Below are positions 42,458 through 50,210 of a DNA stretch of 64,000 bases, piece by piece. Numbering within the stretch: position 1 is the first letter of the stretch; each line of letters opens with the position of its first letter. The stretch lies in contig NZ_JAYMFI010000015.1 in the NCBI RefSeq assembly GCF_035830635.1, positions 46,067 to 110,066 on the forward strand, given 5' to 3'. Origin of the DNA: Adlercreutzia shanghongiae (GTDB lineage: Bacteria; Actinomycetota; Coriobacteriia; Coriobacteriales; Eggerthellaceae). A program made the position numbers and the translations under genes. The notes under the pieces are model-generated. The model was given only the letters and a program-made list of their open reading frames with translations. It ran no database searches and was not told the DNA's origin.

Positions 42458-44047
42458 CTAGCGCGCCTCGAAGAGATCCAGCAGCTCTTGGCGGGAGTGC
42501 ACATTCAACTTCTGGTAGATGTGCTTCACGTGGGTGGCCACGGTGTTCTTGGAAAGCACGAGCTCTTCGCGGATGTAGGGTTGGCTGCGGCCGCGGGCGA
42601 GGTATCCTAGGATCTCCGCCTCGCGTCCGGAAAGCCCGTGGGCCTCGGAGAGCATGCGGCAGCGGTCGTCGATGTCGAGCGTTCGGCCATCGCCTGGCGT
42701 CTCGTCGCCGGTGCGGGCCGCATCCTTTCTGTTGGCGGTGCTCTTTTCCAAAGCGCCTTTTGCCTGAGCGCCGAACGAGGTGGAGGCCTCGCTCACGCCG
42801 TCTGTTGCGGAAAGAGGAACGGAGAGAGGACGTCGCCAGACGCGACGATCGGCGGGATAGGCGACCCAGGCAAGCGAGAAGACGACCATGAGCCCGAAGG
42901 CGACGGCGAACAGCGAGTAGGGCTGGTCGCCGATTTGGCCTCCGAAGTAAAGCCCCAGCACGTTGCCGCATAGCACGCCGAGCTGCAGGGCGCCTTGGGT
43001 GATGCCGATGCCGAGGGCGGCGTTGATGAGGCCGCGCCGCGCGGCGGTAACCACGTACAGAAACGACGCGACGGTCAGGATGGTATTGGTGACCGAGGAG
43101 ACGGTGGAGGAAATGAGCACCGCCCACAGATCGGCCCACGGCAGCAGGGCGAGGGAGAGCGTGACAAGCGGTGCCAGCAGCTTGAACAGCTCGTCGAAGG
43201 ACGGGCGCCTGGCGAATAGCAGGAAGGCCGCCATGAGCGCGATGCCGCAGGCCGAGCCGATAAGGGCGGGCCAGTCGACGCCGAGGGCCGAGAAGGGCTC
43301 GTTGTCACTGAAGCGCATGGCCTCAACGCAGCTGGTAGCAAAGTAGGTGACAAACAACAGCAGGGCGATGCGCACGATGGTGGCAGGGGACGTCGAAGGG
43401 GTATTCGTGCGACTCGTCTTGGCGAGGAGGCTCGGTGCGGTCTCCCCGCCGCCTTCCTCGTTCTGTTCGGAAAGCCCCTGGTCTCGATAGGTGAGCAGCA
43501 GAAGGGCACCTGAAGCGACGGGCAGCGTGGCTGTCGCGACGGTGCCCGGCCCCGGAGGAAGGTAGGGGAAGACAAGGGCGCCGGCCACCATGATAATCGA
43601 GGCGGCCGGGATGGCCAGCTCGGCGCTTTCCTCGTCAAGCTGCGCGAGGGCCTGTCCCCATAAGATATTCAACAGCGCGGTTCCGAAGCCAGTGAGCAGT
43701 CCGCTCGCCACGACGCCTATGGCAAAGCTGTCGCTTAGCGACGAGGCGAGGGTGCCCACGCCGGCGCAGACCGCAGATGCTGCGGCAAGCCATGCCGGCG
43801 GTGCCCCGCGCCGCCTTCCCAAGACGACGCCCGCCAAGAAGAGCACGACCGTTACCGCGATAGCCGAAACGAGCCACGAGGCGTCGGCATTGATGCCCGA
43901 GCCCAGGCGCAGGGGGTACACGGCGGAGGTCTCGTAGGAACCGTAGACCCAGGCCCAGATGAATCCGATGCCGAGGTAGCGGAACTTCAGCGTTCCCTCC
44001 AGCTTGGCGATCGCCCCTTGGCGCGCCGTGTTCGTCGATTTCGCCAT
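42458..44047 (-). CDS. LuxR-family regulator with twelve-helix membrane domain
   Basis: A 529-residue protein. About twelve hydrophobic helices (about 25-405, such as WLVSAIAVTVVLFLAGVVLG and IALLLFVTYFATSC) form an MFS-like domain. The C-terminal ~65 residues are a LuxR-type helix-turn-helix (LSGREAEILGYLARGRSQPY, then NTVATHVKHIYQKLNVHSRQELLDLF). Membrane-bound LuxR proteins of this design are typical of Eggerthellaceae and stand next to exported reductase genes. Here the gene is divergent from a Tat-exported flavoprotein, with a 17-bp palindrome between them, so it probably controls that gene in response to a membrane-sensed compound. Confidence 0.93.
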   Translation of the reverse strand: MAKSTNTARQGAIAKLEGTLKFRYLGIGFIWAWVYGSYETSAVYPLRLGSGINADASWLVSAIAVTVVLFLAGVVLGRRRGAPPAWLAAASAVCAGVGTLASSLSDSFAIGVVASGLLTGFGTALLNILWGQALAQLDEESAELAIPAASIIMVAGALVFPYLPPGPGTVATATLPVASGALLLLTYRDQGLSEQNEEGGGETAPSLLAKTSRTNTPSTSPATIVRIALLLFVTYFATSCVEAMRFSDNEPFSALGVDWPALIGSACGIALMAAFLLFARRPSFDELFKLLAPLVTLSLALLPWADLWAVLISSTVSSVTNTILTVASFLYVVTAARRGLINAALGIGITQGALQLGVLCGNVLGLYFGGQIGDQPYSLFAVAFGLMVVFSLAWVAYPADRRVWRRPLSVPLSATDGVSEASTSFGAQAKGALEKSTANRKDAARTGDETPGDGRTLDIDDRCRMLSEAHGLSGREAEILGYLARGRSQPYIREELVLSKNTVATHVKHIYQKLNVHSRQELLDLFEAR

Positions 44048-44107
44048 AGTCCTCCCTCGCCTGCGAAAACAGCCCGCTCATCTTAGATCAAGCCCGCTTT
44101 CTCACCC

Positions 44108-44124
44108 TCACCTATTGTAGGTGA
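44108..44124. promoter_or_regulatory. 17-bp palindrome between luxR-type and flavoprotein genes
   Basis: TCACCTA-TTG-TAGGTGA is a perfect dyad lying 61 bp upstream of the regulator start and 180 bp upstream of the flavoprotein start. The size and symmetry fit a LuxR-type dimer site. It is the only clear operator candidate in the divergent region 44048-44303. Confidence 0.5.
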
Positions 44125-44303
44125 AAAACAAGGAGAACCCAGCTTTCAGGCGATGTTTTTCCTGCCGTGCGCTGCCAAGATGGGCCCACCTTGAAACCTC
44201 AAGGGAGGGACTTCCCGGCAACGAGGCGAAGGTGCGGGCGGGCGGCGGCAGGCCTCCGCGAGCGCCTTCGGTCTTTGGCGGGAAACAGAAAAAGGAGGAA
44301 CCC

Positions 44304-46064
44304 ATGACAGATGCAACCTTTTCCCGCCGCTCGTTTCTGACCGGCGCCGCGGCTTTGGGGTCGCTCGCCGCGGTGGGCGCCATGGCCGGCTGCTCGCCGA
44401 AGCAGCCTGGCGCGGCCGAGCAGGACGTCGCCGCGGATGGCCCCGCCGGCACCGCTGGCTCTGCCGCCGACGATGCGTGGCTCGGCAAGGCCCCCGAGAT
44501 TTCCGATGCCGACTGCGTCGAGACCGTCGACGTCGACGTGCTCGTCGTCGGCGCGGGCACGTCCGGCTACTTCGCCGCCTGCGCTGCGGCCGAGAACGGC
44601 GCCAAGACGCTGCTCATCGAGAAGGCCGGCAACGGCAACGGCGTGCGCTCCTCGGCCTTGGGCGCGGTGAACTCCCGCTTCCAGCAGGAGGTGGGCGAGG
44701 CGGCCGCCATCAACCCCATGGAAATCATGAACGACATGGACCGCTATGCCGACGGCCAGATCCACTCGGCGCTCTACCGCAAGTGGGCCGAGAACTCCGG
44801 CGAGGCCATCGACTGGTATGCCGATGTCATCGCCAAGGACGGCCTCGAGGTGCAGCTCGAGTGGAACATGCCCAAGGGCACCTTCTACAAGGACTGGCCC
44901 ACCGGCCATGGCACCAACGGCCGCGATGGCGCCGGCTATACCGAGCGCGAGCCTCAGGTCTCCGAGTGCCTGAACAACTACCTTACCTCCTTCGACGGCT
45001 GCGAGATCCGTTTCGAGACCCCCATGCGCAGCCTTATCATGGAGGATGGCAAGGTCGTGGGCGTCTACGCCGAGGGCAAGGATGGCATGATCCGCATCAA
45101 CGCGGCCAAGGGCGTTGTGGTGGCCACGGGCGGCTACGCCTACAACCAGGACATGTACCAGGCGCTGCAGCCGACGCGCTATTCGTGCCTGGGCACCCTC
45201 GACGCCTTCCCGTCCTGCACCGGCGACGGCATCAAGGCCCTCATGTGGGCCGGCGCTCAGATGGACGCCGTGCACACCTCGCTCACCTTCAACCGCTGCC
45301 TGCTCACGGCCGATCAGGACATCGCCACGCCCTACGAGATCGGCGGCGACTCCTACGGCTACTTCTTCTTCGCCTCCCAGCCCTTCCTGCGCGTCGACCC
45401 CCACGGCGCCCGCTTCCACAACGAGAGCGCGCCCTACGACTACGTGTTCGGCGCCACCTCCAAGCGTCCGGCGGCCGAGCGCTACTGGCACCAGATCTGG
45501 GACGGTGATTGGAAGACCTACGTGCCGATCTTCCACACCGTGGGCTGCTCCACCATCTACATGCAGCCCGAGGGCGGCTCCGACCACGACGCCTTCCCGG
45601 GCATGCTGGACGAGTGGATCGAGCCGGAGATGGAGGCCTTCGTCGAGGCCGGCTTCATCCAGAAGGCCGACACGCTGGAGGAGCTTGCCGACAAGCTGGG
45701 CTTTACCGGCGATGACAAGCAGGTGTTCCTCGATACGTGCGCTCAGCAGACCGAGAACTACGAGAAGGGCGAGGACCTGCAGTTCGGCAAGGAGGCATTC
45801 CGCCTGAGCGCGCTGAAGACCCCGCCGTTCTACGGCTCGGTGAAGAACTGCGGCCTTACCCTGTGCACGCTGGACGGCATCCAGGTGAACGACGACCTGC
45901 AGCCCTACGGCGAGGACGGCAACCCCATCGAGGGCGTCTACGTCGTCGGCAACGACCAGGGCAGCTTCTACGCCGGCACCTACCCGAACCTGGCCGCCGG
46001 CATCAACGCCGGCCGCTGCGCCACCTTCGGCCGCATGGTGGGCAAGATGCTCGCCGAGAAGTAG
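44304..46064 (+). CDS. Tat-exported FAD-dependent oxidoreductase (fumarate reductase-like)
   Basis: A 586-residue protein. The Tat signal FSRRSFLTGAAAL is followed by MAGC (possible lipoprotein Cys). The FAD Rossmann motif is VLVVGAGTSGYFAACAAAENG, and GTNGRDG and FNRCLLTADQ lie in the capping region. The C-terminal FAD segment GVYVVGNDQGSFYAGTYPNLAAG closes the fold. It resembles flavocytochrome c / urocanate reductase flavoproteins but lacks heme and FMN-binding domains, so an external electron donor is required. AAAGGAGGAACCC precedes ATG. Substrate unknown: an alkene or another reducible acceptor, by family. Confidence 0.92.
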   Translation: MTDATFSRRSFLTGAAALGSLAAVGAMAGCSPKQPGAAEQDVAADGPAGTAGSAADDAWLGKAPEISDADCVETVDVDVLVVGAGTSGYFAACAAAENGAKTLLIEKAGNGNGVRSSALGAVNSRFQQEVGEAAAINPMEIMNDMDRYADGQIHSALYRKWAENSGEAIDWYADVIAKDGLEVQLEWNMPKGTFYKDWPTGHGTNGRDGAGYTEREPQVSECLNNYLTSFDGCEIRFETPMRSLIMEDGKVVGVYAEGKDGMIRINAAKGVVVATGGYAYNQDMYQALQPTRYSCLGTLDAFPSCTGDGIKALMWAGAQMDAVHTSLTFNRCLLTADQDIATPYEIGGDSYGYFFFASQPFLRVDPHGARFHNESAPYDYVFGATSKRPAAERYWHQIWDGDWKTYVPIFHTVGCSTIYMQPEGGSDHDAFPGMLDEWIEPEMEAFVEAGFIQKADTLEELADKLGFTGDDKQVFLDTCAQQTENYEKGEDLQFGKEAFRLSALKTPPFYGSVKNCGLTLCTLDGIQVNDDLQPYGEDGNPIEGVYVVGNDQGSFYAGTYPNLAAGINAGRCATFGRMVGKMLAEK

Positions 46065-46133
46065 GCGTCCCCGCGCCCCGAGCCTCGTGCCCCGCGCCTC
46101 GTGCCCCGCGTCCAACTATCTTTACCCTCCCTC

Positions 46134-46160
46134 AAATGCCGCCCCTCGGGGCGGCATTTT
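46134..46160 (+). terminator. Rho-independent terminator after the first flavoprotein gene
   Basis: An 11-bp stem AATGCCGCCCC / GGGGCGGCATT (46135-46145 with 46148-46158) ends in TTTT. It is preceded by ACCCTCCCTCAA, a string also found before the terminator of the second flavoprotein gene at 55924. Confidence 0.88.
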
Positions 46161-46253
46161 GCGTTTGGGACGAAGAAAACGAATTGGAAACATGGTGGTG
46201 CTAGAATAACTGAGTTTAAGAGTAAGCCTTATGCGTTTGCAGGAGGAATGTCC

Positions 46254-47540
46254 ATGACTCGTCCCATGACTATGGCGGAGAAGATTCTCGCCGCCCATGC
46301 GGGGCTCGACGAGGTGGTGCCCGGCCAGCTGATCGAATGCAATCTGGACCTGGTGCTCGCCAACGACGTCACGGCCCCCATTGCCATCAAGACCGTCCGC
46401 GAGATCACCGATGCAGTGTTCGACGCCGACCGCGTGATCCTCGTGCCCGACCACTACGTGCCCAACAAGGACATCAAGAGCGCCGAGCAGGCCAAGATCG
46501 TGCGTGATTTCGTGCGCGAGCAGGGCATCTCCCACTACTACGAGGTGGGCTGCATGGGCGTTGAGCACGCGCTGCTGCCCGAGCAGGGCGTGGTGGGCGC
46601 GGGCGACCTTATCATCGGCGCCGACAGCCACACCTGCACCTACGGCGCGCTGGGTGCGTTCTCCACGGGCGTGGGCTCTACCGACGCCGGCGTGGGCATG
46701 GCCACGGGCAAAGCTTGGTTCAAGGTGCCCGAGACCATCAAGTTCGTCATCAATGGCGAGCTGGCCCCGGGCGTGACGGGCAAAGACGTCATCCTGCACA
46801 TCATCGGCATGATCGGCGTGGACGGCGCCCTGTACAAGGCCATGGAGTTCACGGGCAGCGCCATTGCGACCATGCCCATGGACGAGCGTCTGTCCATCTC
46901 GAACATGGCCATCGAGGCCGGCGGCAAGGCGGGCCTCATCCCGGTGGACGACGTGACCCGCGCCTACATGGATGGACGCGCCGAGCGCCCCTACACCGCC
47001 TACTATTCCGACGACGATGCGGAGTTCGCGCAGGTCATCGAGATTGACGCTGTCGATATTGTGCCGACGGTGGCCTTCCCGCACCTGCCGAGCAACACGC
47101 GCCCGGTGGCCGAGGCCCGCGACGTGAAAATCGACCAGGCGGTCATCGGCAGCTGCACCAACGGCCGCTTGGACGACATGCGTCAGGCCGCCGCGGTGCT
47201 GAAGGGCCGCACGGTGCATCCGGACGTGCGCTGCATCGTGATTCCCGCCACCCAGCAGGTGTACCAGCAGTGCATCGCCGAGGGGCTCATGGACATCTTC
47301 ATCAACGCCCACTGCGCCGTGTCCACCCCCACCTGCGGGCCGTGCCTGGGAGGCTACATGGGCATCCTCGCCGCCGGCGAGCGCGCCATCGCCACCACGA
47401 ACCGCAACTTCGTCGGCCGCATGGGCGACCCCACGAGCGAGGTGTACCTGTCCTCGCCGGCCGTGGCCGCCGCCTCGGCCGTGCTCGGCCACATCGGCCT
47501 TCCGGAAGATTTGGAGCCCGTCGCCAGCGCGGCGGAGTAG
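46254..47540 (+). CDS. leuC: 3-Isopropylmalate dehydratase large subunit
   Basis: The 428-residue [4Fe-4S] hydro-lyase subunit of leucine biosynthesis. ATG 46254 (MTRPMTMAEKILAAHAG) lies 7 nt after AGGAGG. Substrate and cluster landmarks: VLVPDHYVPNKD, GADSHTCTYGALGAFSTGVGS (split here by reading), GSCTNGRLDD and CTPTCGPCLGG-type STPTCGPCLGGYMG with the cluster Cys pair. The ~420-residue size corresponds to the LeuC2/HACN group common in anaerobes. leuD follows after 12 bp. Confidence 0.96.
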   Translation: MTRPMTMAEKILAAHAGLDEVVPGQLIECNLDLVLANDVTAPIAIKTVREITDAVFDADRVILVPDHYVPNKDIKSAEQAKIVRDFVREQGISHYYEVGCMGVEHALLPEQGVVGAGDLIIGADSHTCTYGALGAFSTGVGSTDAGVGMATGKAWFKVPETIKFVINGELAPGVTGKDVILHIIGMIGVDGALYKAMEFTGSAIATMPMDERLSISNMAIEAGGKAGLIPVDDVTRAYMDGRAERPYTAYYSDDDAEFAQVIEIDAVDIVPTVAFPHLPSNTRPVAEARDVKIDQAVIGSCTNGRLDDMRQAAAVLKGRTVHPDVRCIVIPATQQVYQQCIAEGLMDIFINAHCAVSTPTCGPCLGGYMGILAAGERAIATTNRNFVGRMGDPTSEVYLSSPAVAAASAVLGHIGLPEDLEPVASAAE

Positions 47541-47552
47541 GGAGGAGCCCCC

Positions 47553-48047
47553 ATGCAATTCAAGGGAACCGTGCACCGCTACGGGCGCGACATCGACACC
47601 GACGTCATCATTCCGGCCCGCTATCTGAACACCTCCGACCCGGCGGAGCTGGCGAAGCACTGCCTGGAGGACTTGGACACGGAATTCGTGAACAACGTGC
47701 AGGCCGGCGACATCATCGTGGCCGACGAGAACTTCGGCTGCGGCAGCTCGCGGGAGCACGCGCCCATCGCCATCAAGGCGGCCGGCGTGGATGTGGTCAT
47801 CGCCAAGAGCTTCGCGCGCATCTTCTACCGCAACGCCATCAACACGGGCCTGGCCATTATGGAATGCCCCGAGGCCGTGGACGCCATCAGCAACGGCGAC
47901 ATCGTGTCCGTGGACGCCGATGCCGGCATCATCACCGACGAGACCACGGGCGAGACCTTCACGGCCCAGCCCTTCCCGCCGTTCCTCATGGAGATCATCA
48001 ACGCCGGCGGCCTTGTGCCGCGCTGGCAGAAGAAGCTTGGGAAATAG
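47553..48047 (+). CDS. leuD: 3-Isopropylmalate dehydratase small subunit
   Basis: The 164-residue swivel-domain partner of LeuC. Motifs: GRDIDTDVIIPARYLNTSDP, ADENFGCGSSREHAPIAIK (the GCGSSREHA active-site segment) and ARIFYRNAINTGLAIM. GGAGGAGCC precedes ATG. The pair converts 2-isopropylmalate to 3-isopropylmalate, the substrate of leuB further downstream. The space to leuB, usually short, holds a separate small-peptide unit (48084-48347). Confidence 0.96.
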   Translation: MQFKGTVHRYGRDIDTDVIIPARYLNTSDPAELAKHCLEDLDTEFVNNVQAGDIIVADENFGCGSSREHAPIAIKAAGVDVVIAKSFARIFYRNAINTGLAIMECPEAVDAISNGDIVSVDADAGIITDETTGETFTAQPFPPFLMEIINAGGLVPRWQKKLGK

Positions 48048-48083
48048 GAACATTTATTCGTATTATTAGTTTGTAAGAGCTGG

Positions 48084-48110
48084 TATACTGAGAGGGCCAG
48101 CAAAGTCCGC
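48084..48110 (+). promoter_or_regulatory. Extended -10 promoter and 5' pairing arm of the small-peptide unit
   Basis: TGGTATACT (TATACT at 48084-48089) is an extended -10 box. Transcription would begin near 48095, so the RNA would start with GGCCAGCAAAGTCCGC (48095-48110). That 16-mer is complementary, with one G-U pair, to 48332-48347 at the other end of the unit. Confidence 0.6.
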
Positions 48111-48144
48111 TTGCGGGTGGTGCTTCTGAAAGGAGGCACTTCCT

Positions 48145-48285
48145 ATGGGTATTGTCCTTGAAATCTTGAATGGCTGCGCAGCCCTTGCCACGGTTGCCGG
48201 GTTTATACTCGAGGTCTGGAGAGAATATAAGCAACGACGGATGACGAAGGGAGAAAAGGAAAGAGCCGGCGGCAACCGACTCTAA
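48145..48285 (+). CDS. Small membrane peptide, type I toxin-like
   Basis: A 46-residue peptide that begins MGIVLEILNGCAALATVAGF: one hydrophobic helix (about 2-22), an aromatic-acid junction (EVWREY), and a strongly basic tail (KQRRMTKGEKERAGG). AAAGGAGG lies 8 nt before ATG. It has its own extended -10 promoter and a terminator hairpin, although it lies between leuD and leuB. The predicted RNA has complementary 5' and 3' ends, a hallmark of translationally locked type I toxin mRNAs (for example Hok, TxpA and the Fst group). Toxicity and antitoxin RNA are inferred. Confidence 0.62.
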   Translation: MGIVLEILNGCAALATVAGFILEVWREYKQRRMTKGEKERAGGNRL

Positions 48286-48307
48286 CCTAATCACTTGAAC
48301 CTGCGCC

Positions 48308-48347
48308 GCCCGCCCCACAGTTTAGCAACTGGCGGGCTTTGCTGGCC
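48308..48347 (+). terminator. Terminator hairpin and 3' pairing arm of the small-peptide unit
   Basis: GCCCGCC (48308-48314) and GGCGGGC (48331-48337) enclose a 16-nt loop and are followed by TTT. The overlapping segment 48332-48347 (GCGGGCTTTGCTGGCC) can instead pair with the RNA 5' end at 48095-48110. The two pairings compete. Confidence 0.65.
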
Positions 48348-48377
48348 TTCTGCATTATAGCACGGAAGAAGGAAGAA

Positions 48378-49484
48378 ATGAACACGTACAAGATCTGTCT
48401 GCTGGCTGGTGACGGCATCGGACCGGAGATTATTGCCGAGGGCGTGAAGGTGCTGAACGCGGTGGGCGCGAAGTACGACACGGCCTTCGAGTACACCGAC
48501 GCGCTCATCGGCGGCGCGGCCATCGACGAGACCGGTGAGCCCTTGCCGACAGCGACGCTGGACGCGGCCCGCGCCTCCGACGCGGTGCTGCTGGCCGCGG
48601 TGGGCGGCCCGAAGTGGGATACCACCGACCCGGCCGCTCCGCGCCCGGAGCAGGGTCTGCTGGGCATCCGCAAGGAGCTCGGGCTGTACACGAATCTGCG
48701 TCCCGTGCAGATCTTCAACGCCCTGGCCGATGCGAGTACCCTGCGCCCCGAGATTGTGGACGGCGTGGACATGATGATCGTGCGCGAGCTGACGGGCGGC
48801 TTGTACTTCGGCCGCCGCGAGCGCTTCTACGACGAGCCGGAGGCCGGTGTGAACGGCGCCCCGGGCCAGCGCGCCTACGATACGCTTGAGTACTCCGAGT
48901 ACGAGATCGAGCGCATCGCTCGCCAGGCCTTCGAAATTGCCCGCAAGCGCCGCAACAAGGTGACGAGCGTGGATAAGGCCAACGTGCTGGAGACGAGCCG
49001 TTTGTGGCGCGAGATCGTGCATCGCGTGCACGAGGAGGCCTACGCCGACGTGGAGCTTGAGGACCTGCTCGTGGACAACACCGCCATGCAGCTCATCAAC
49101 CGCCCCGCCGACTTCGACGTGGTGGTGACCGAGAACATGTTCGGCGACATCCTCTCCGACGAGGCCGCCCAGATCACGGGCTCTCTCGGCATGCTGGCGA
49201 GCGCCAGCTTGGGGGACGGCGTGGCCCTGTACGAGCCGAGCCACGGCAGCGCGCCCGACATCGCCGGTCGCGGCATCGCCAACCCGCTCGCCCAAATCCT
49301 GTCGGTGGAGATGATGCTGCGCTATAGCTTTAACATGGCCGAGGCGGCCGACGATATCCGCCGCGCCGTGACCGAGGTGCTGGACGCCGGCTGGCGTACC
49401 GGCGACATCAAGGGCGCCGATACCCCGGCCGACCAGGTGGTCGGCACCGCGCGCATGGGCGATTTGGTGGTAGAGCGCCTGTAG
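48378..49484 (+). CDS. leuB: 3-Isopropylmalate dehydrogenase
   Basis: The 368-residue NAD-dependent beta-decarboxylating dehydrogenase completes the leucine branch after LeuCD. Motifs: LLAGDGIGPEIIAEGVKVL, LLGIRKELGLYTNLRP, RELTGGLYFG, VTSVDKANVLETS, and the Mg-binding VVTENMFGDILSDEAAQITG with the NAD loop YEPSHGSAPDIAG. ATG 48378 follows GAAGAAGGAAG. It probably has its own transcript start or depends on readthrough past the small-peptide unit. Confidence 0.96.
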   Translation: MNTYKICLLAGDGIGPEIIAEGVKVLNAVGAKYDTAFEYTDALIGGAAIDETGEPLPTATLDAARASDAVLLAAVGGPKWDTTDPAAPRPEQGLLGIRKELGLYTNLRPVQIFNALADASTLRPEIVDGVDMMIVRELTGGLYFGRRERFYDEPEAGVNGAPGQRAYDTLEYSEYEIERIARQAFEIARKRRNKVTSVDKANVLETSRLWREIVHRVHEEAYADVELEDLLVDNTAMQLINRPADFDVVVTENMFGDILSDEAAQITGSLGMLASASLGDGVALYEPSHGSAPDIAGRGIANPLAQILSVEMMLRYSFNMAEAADDIRRAVTEVLDAGWRTGDIKGADTPADQVVGTARMGDLVVERL

Positions 49485-49513
49485 AGTGTCGCGCTAAACA
49501 TCGTTCAAGCAGG

Positions 49514-49552
49514 AGGGCGCTTCCCGGCACGTGCGGGAGGCGCCCTTCTTCA
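49514..49552 (+). terminator. Rho-independent terminator after leuB
   Basis: GGGCGCTTCCCG and CGGGAGGCGCCC pair with one bulge around GCACGTG, then TTCTTC. It lies about 30 bp after the leuB stop. Confidence 0.75.
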
Positions 49553-49647
49553 CTGAGGTGGTGCCGTTTGTGTGGTTGAGCTTGACGTTGTTTCCAACTT
49601 CTCGTTGAATAACGAGTGAAACACACTTCGAGAGAAAGAGGATGCGT

Positions 49648-50028
49648 ATGACGACGATTAAGCTGGCCGTTCCCACTATGGGCGAGGCGGGGCTTTCCGC
49701 CCAGCGCGCGGGCCATTTCGGCCATTGCGACCGCTTCACCATCGTGACCATCGAGGACGGCGCGGTGGCCGAAGAGACCGCCGTGGTGGAGAATCCGCCG
49801 CACGAGGCCGGCGGCTGCCTGCGCCCGGTGGGCCTCTTGTCCGACGCGGGCGTGGACGCCATTGTGGCCGCGGGCATGGGCGGTCGTCCGCTCATGGGCT
49901 TCAACCAAGCGGGCATCACCGTGTACTTCGACAACGTGCACCCGGTGGTGGGCGACGCCGCAGCTGCCGTGGCCGCTGGCGAGGCCCCCATCATGGACCC
50001 CTCCCAGGCCTGCCAGCACCATCACTAG
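49648..50028 (+). CDS. NifX/NifB-associated (dinitrogenase Fe-Mo cofactor family) protein
   Basis: A 126-residue protein of the NifX/NafY/IssA fold: KLAVPTMGEAGLSAQRAGHFGHCDRFTIV (quoted in parts: the GHFGHCDRF segment is typical), then GVDAIVAAGMGGRPLMGFNQAGI. Two Cys (HCDRF, GGCLRP) and a C-terminal CQHHH could bind an Fe-S species. Nothing else of nitrogen fixation is in the window; in non-fixers such proteins store or move Fe-S clusters. AAAGAGG lies 6 nt before ATG 49648; ATG 49642 is too close to it. A terminator follows. Confidence 0.85.
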   Translation: MTTIKLAVPTMGEAGLSAQRAGHFGHCDRFTIVTIEDGAVAEETAVVENPPHEAGGCLRPVGLLSDAGVDAIVAAGMGGRPLMGFNQAGITVYFDNVHPVVGDAAAAVAAGEAPIMDPSQACQHHH

Positions 50029-50051
50029 GAACCGGCTGCAAAGCCATTGGG

Positions 50052-50080
50052 AAAGGACGGCCCGCAGGGTCGTCCTTTCT
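50052..50080 (+). terminator. Rho-independent terminator after the NifX-like gene
   Basis: AAAGGACGGCCC and GGGTCGTCCTTT pair (one G-U) around GCA and are followed by CT. A 24-bp gap separates it from the gene stop. Confidence 0.8.
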
Positions 50081-50210
50081 GCGTTACAATACCCGAAGTT
50101 TACCGAAAGCGGGGATATGCGGCGGGCCGACCGGGCCGTGCGCCCCGCGCTTACGGGGACGCGCCCTGTGCCCGAAGAGCTGCGCCCCGCCGACGACGAA
50201 GGACACCATC

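Noticed and set aside
44199..46115. 638-codon open frame antisense to the flavoprotein gene
   Set aside because: The plus-strand frame carries a Tat signal and FAD motifs. The antisense frame is a composition effect of GC-biased third positions. The same holds for similar frames opposite leuC/leuD (46122-48053) and the membrane protein (51716-54007).
49648..50028. Evidence for nitrogen fixation
   Set aside because: A NifX-like protein alone is not evidence; no nitrogenase or NifB gene is present, and such proteins occur in non-fixers.
50029..50210. T-box or other riboswitch before hisS
   Set aside because: The space contains the preceding terminator and no specifier loop or T-box sequence that I can find.
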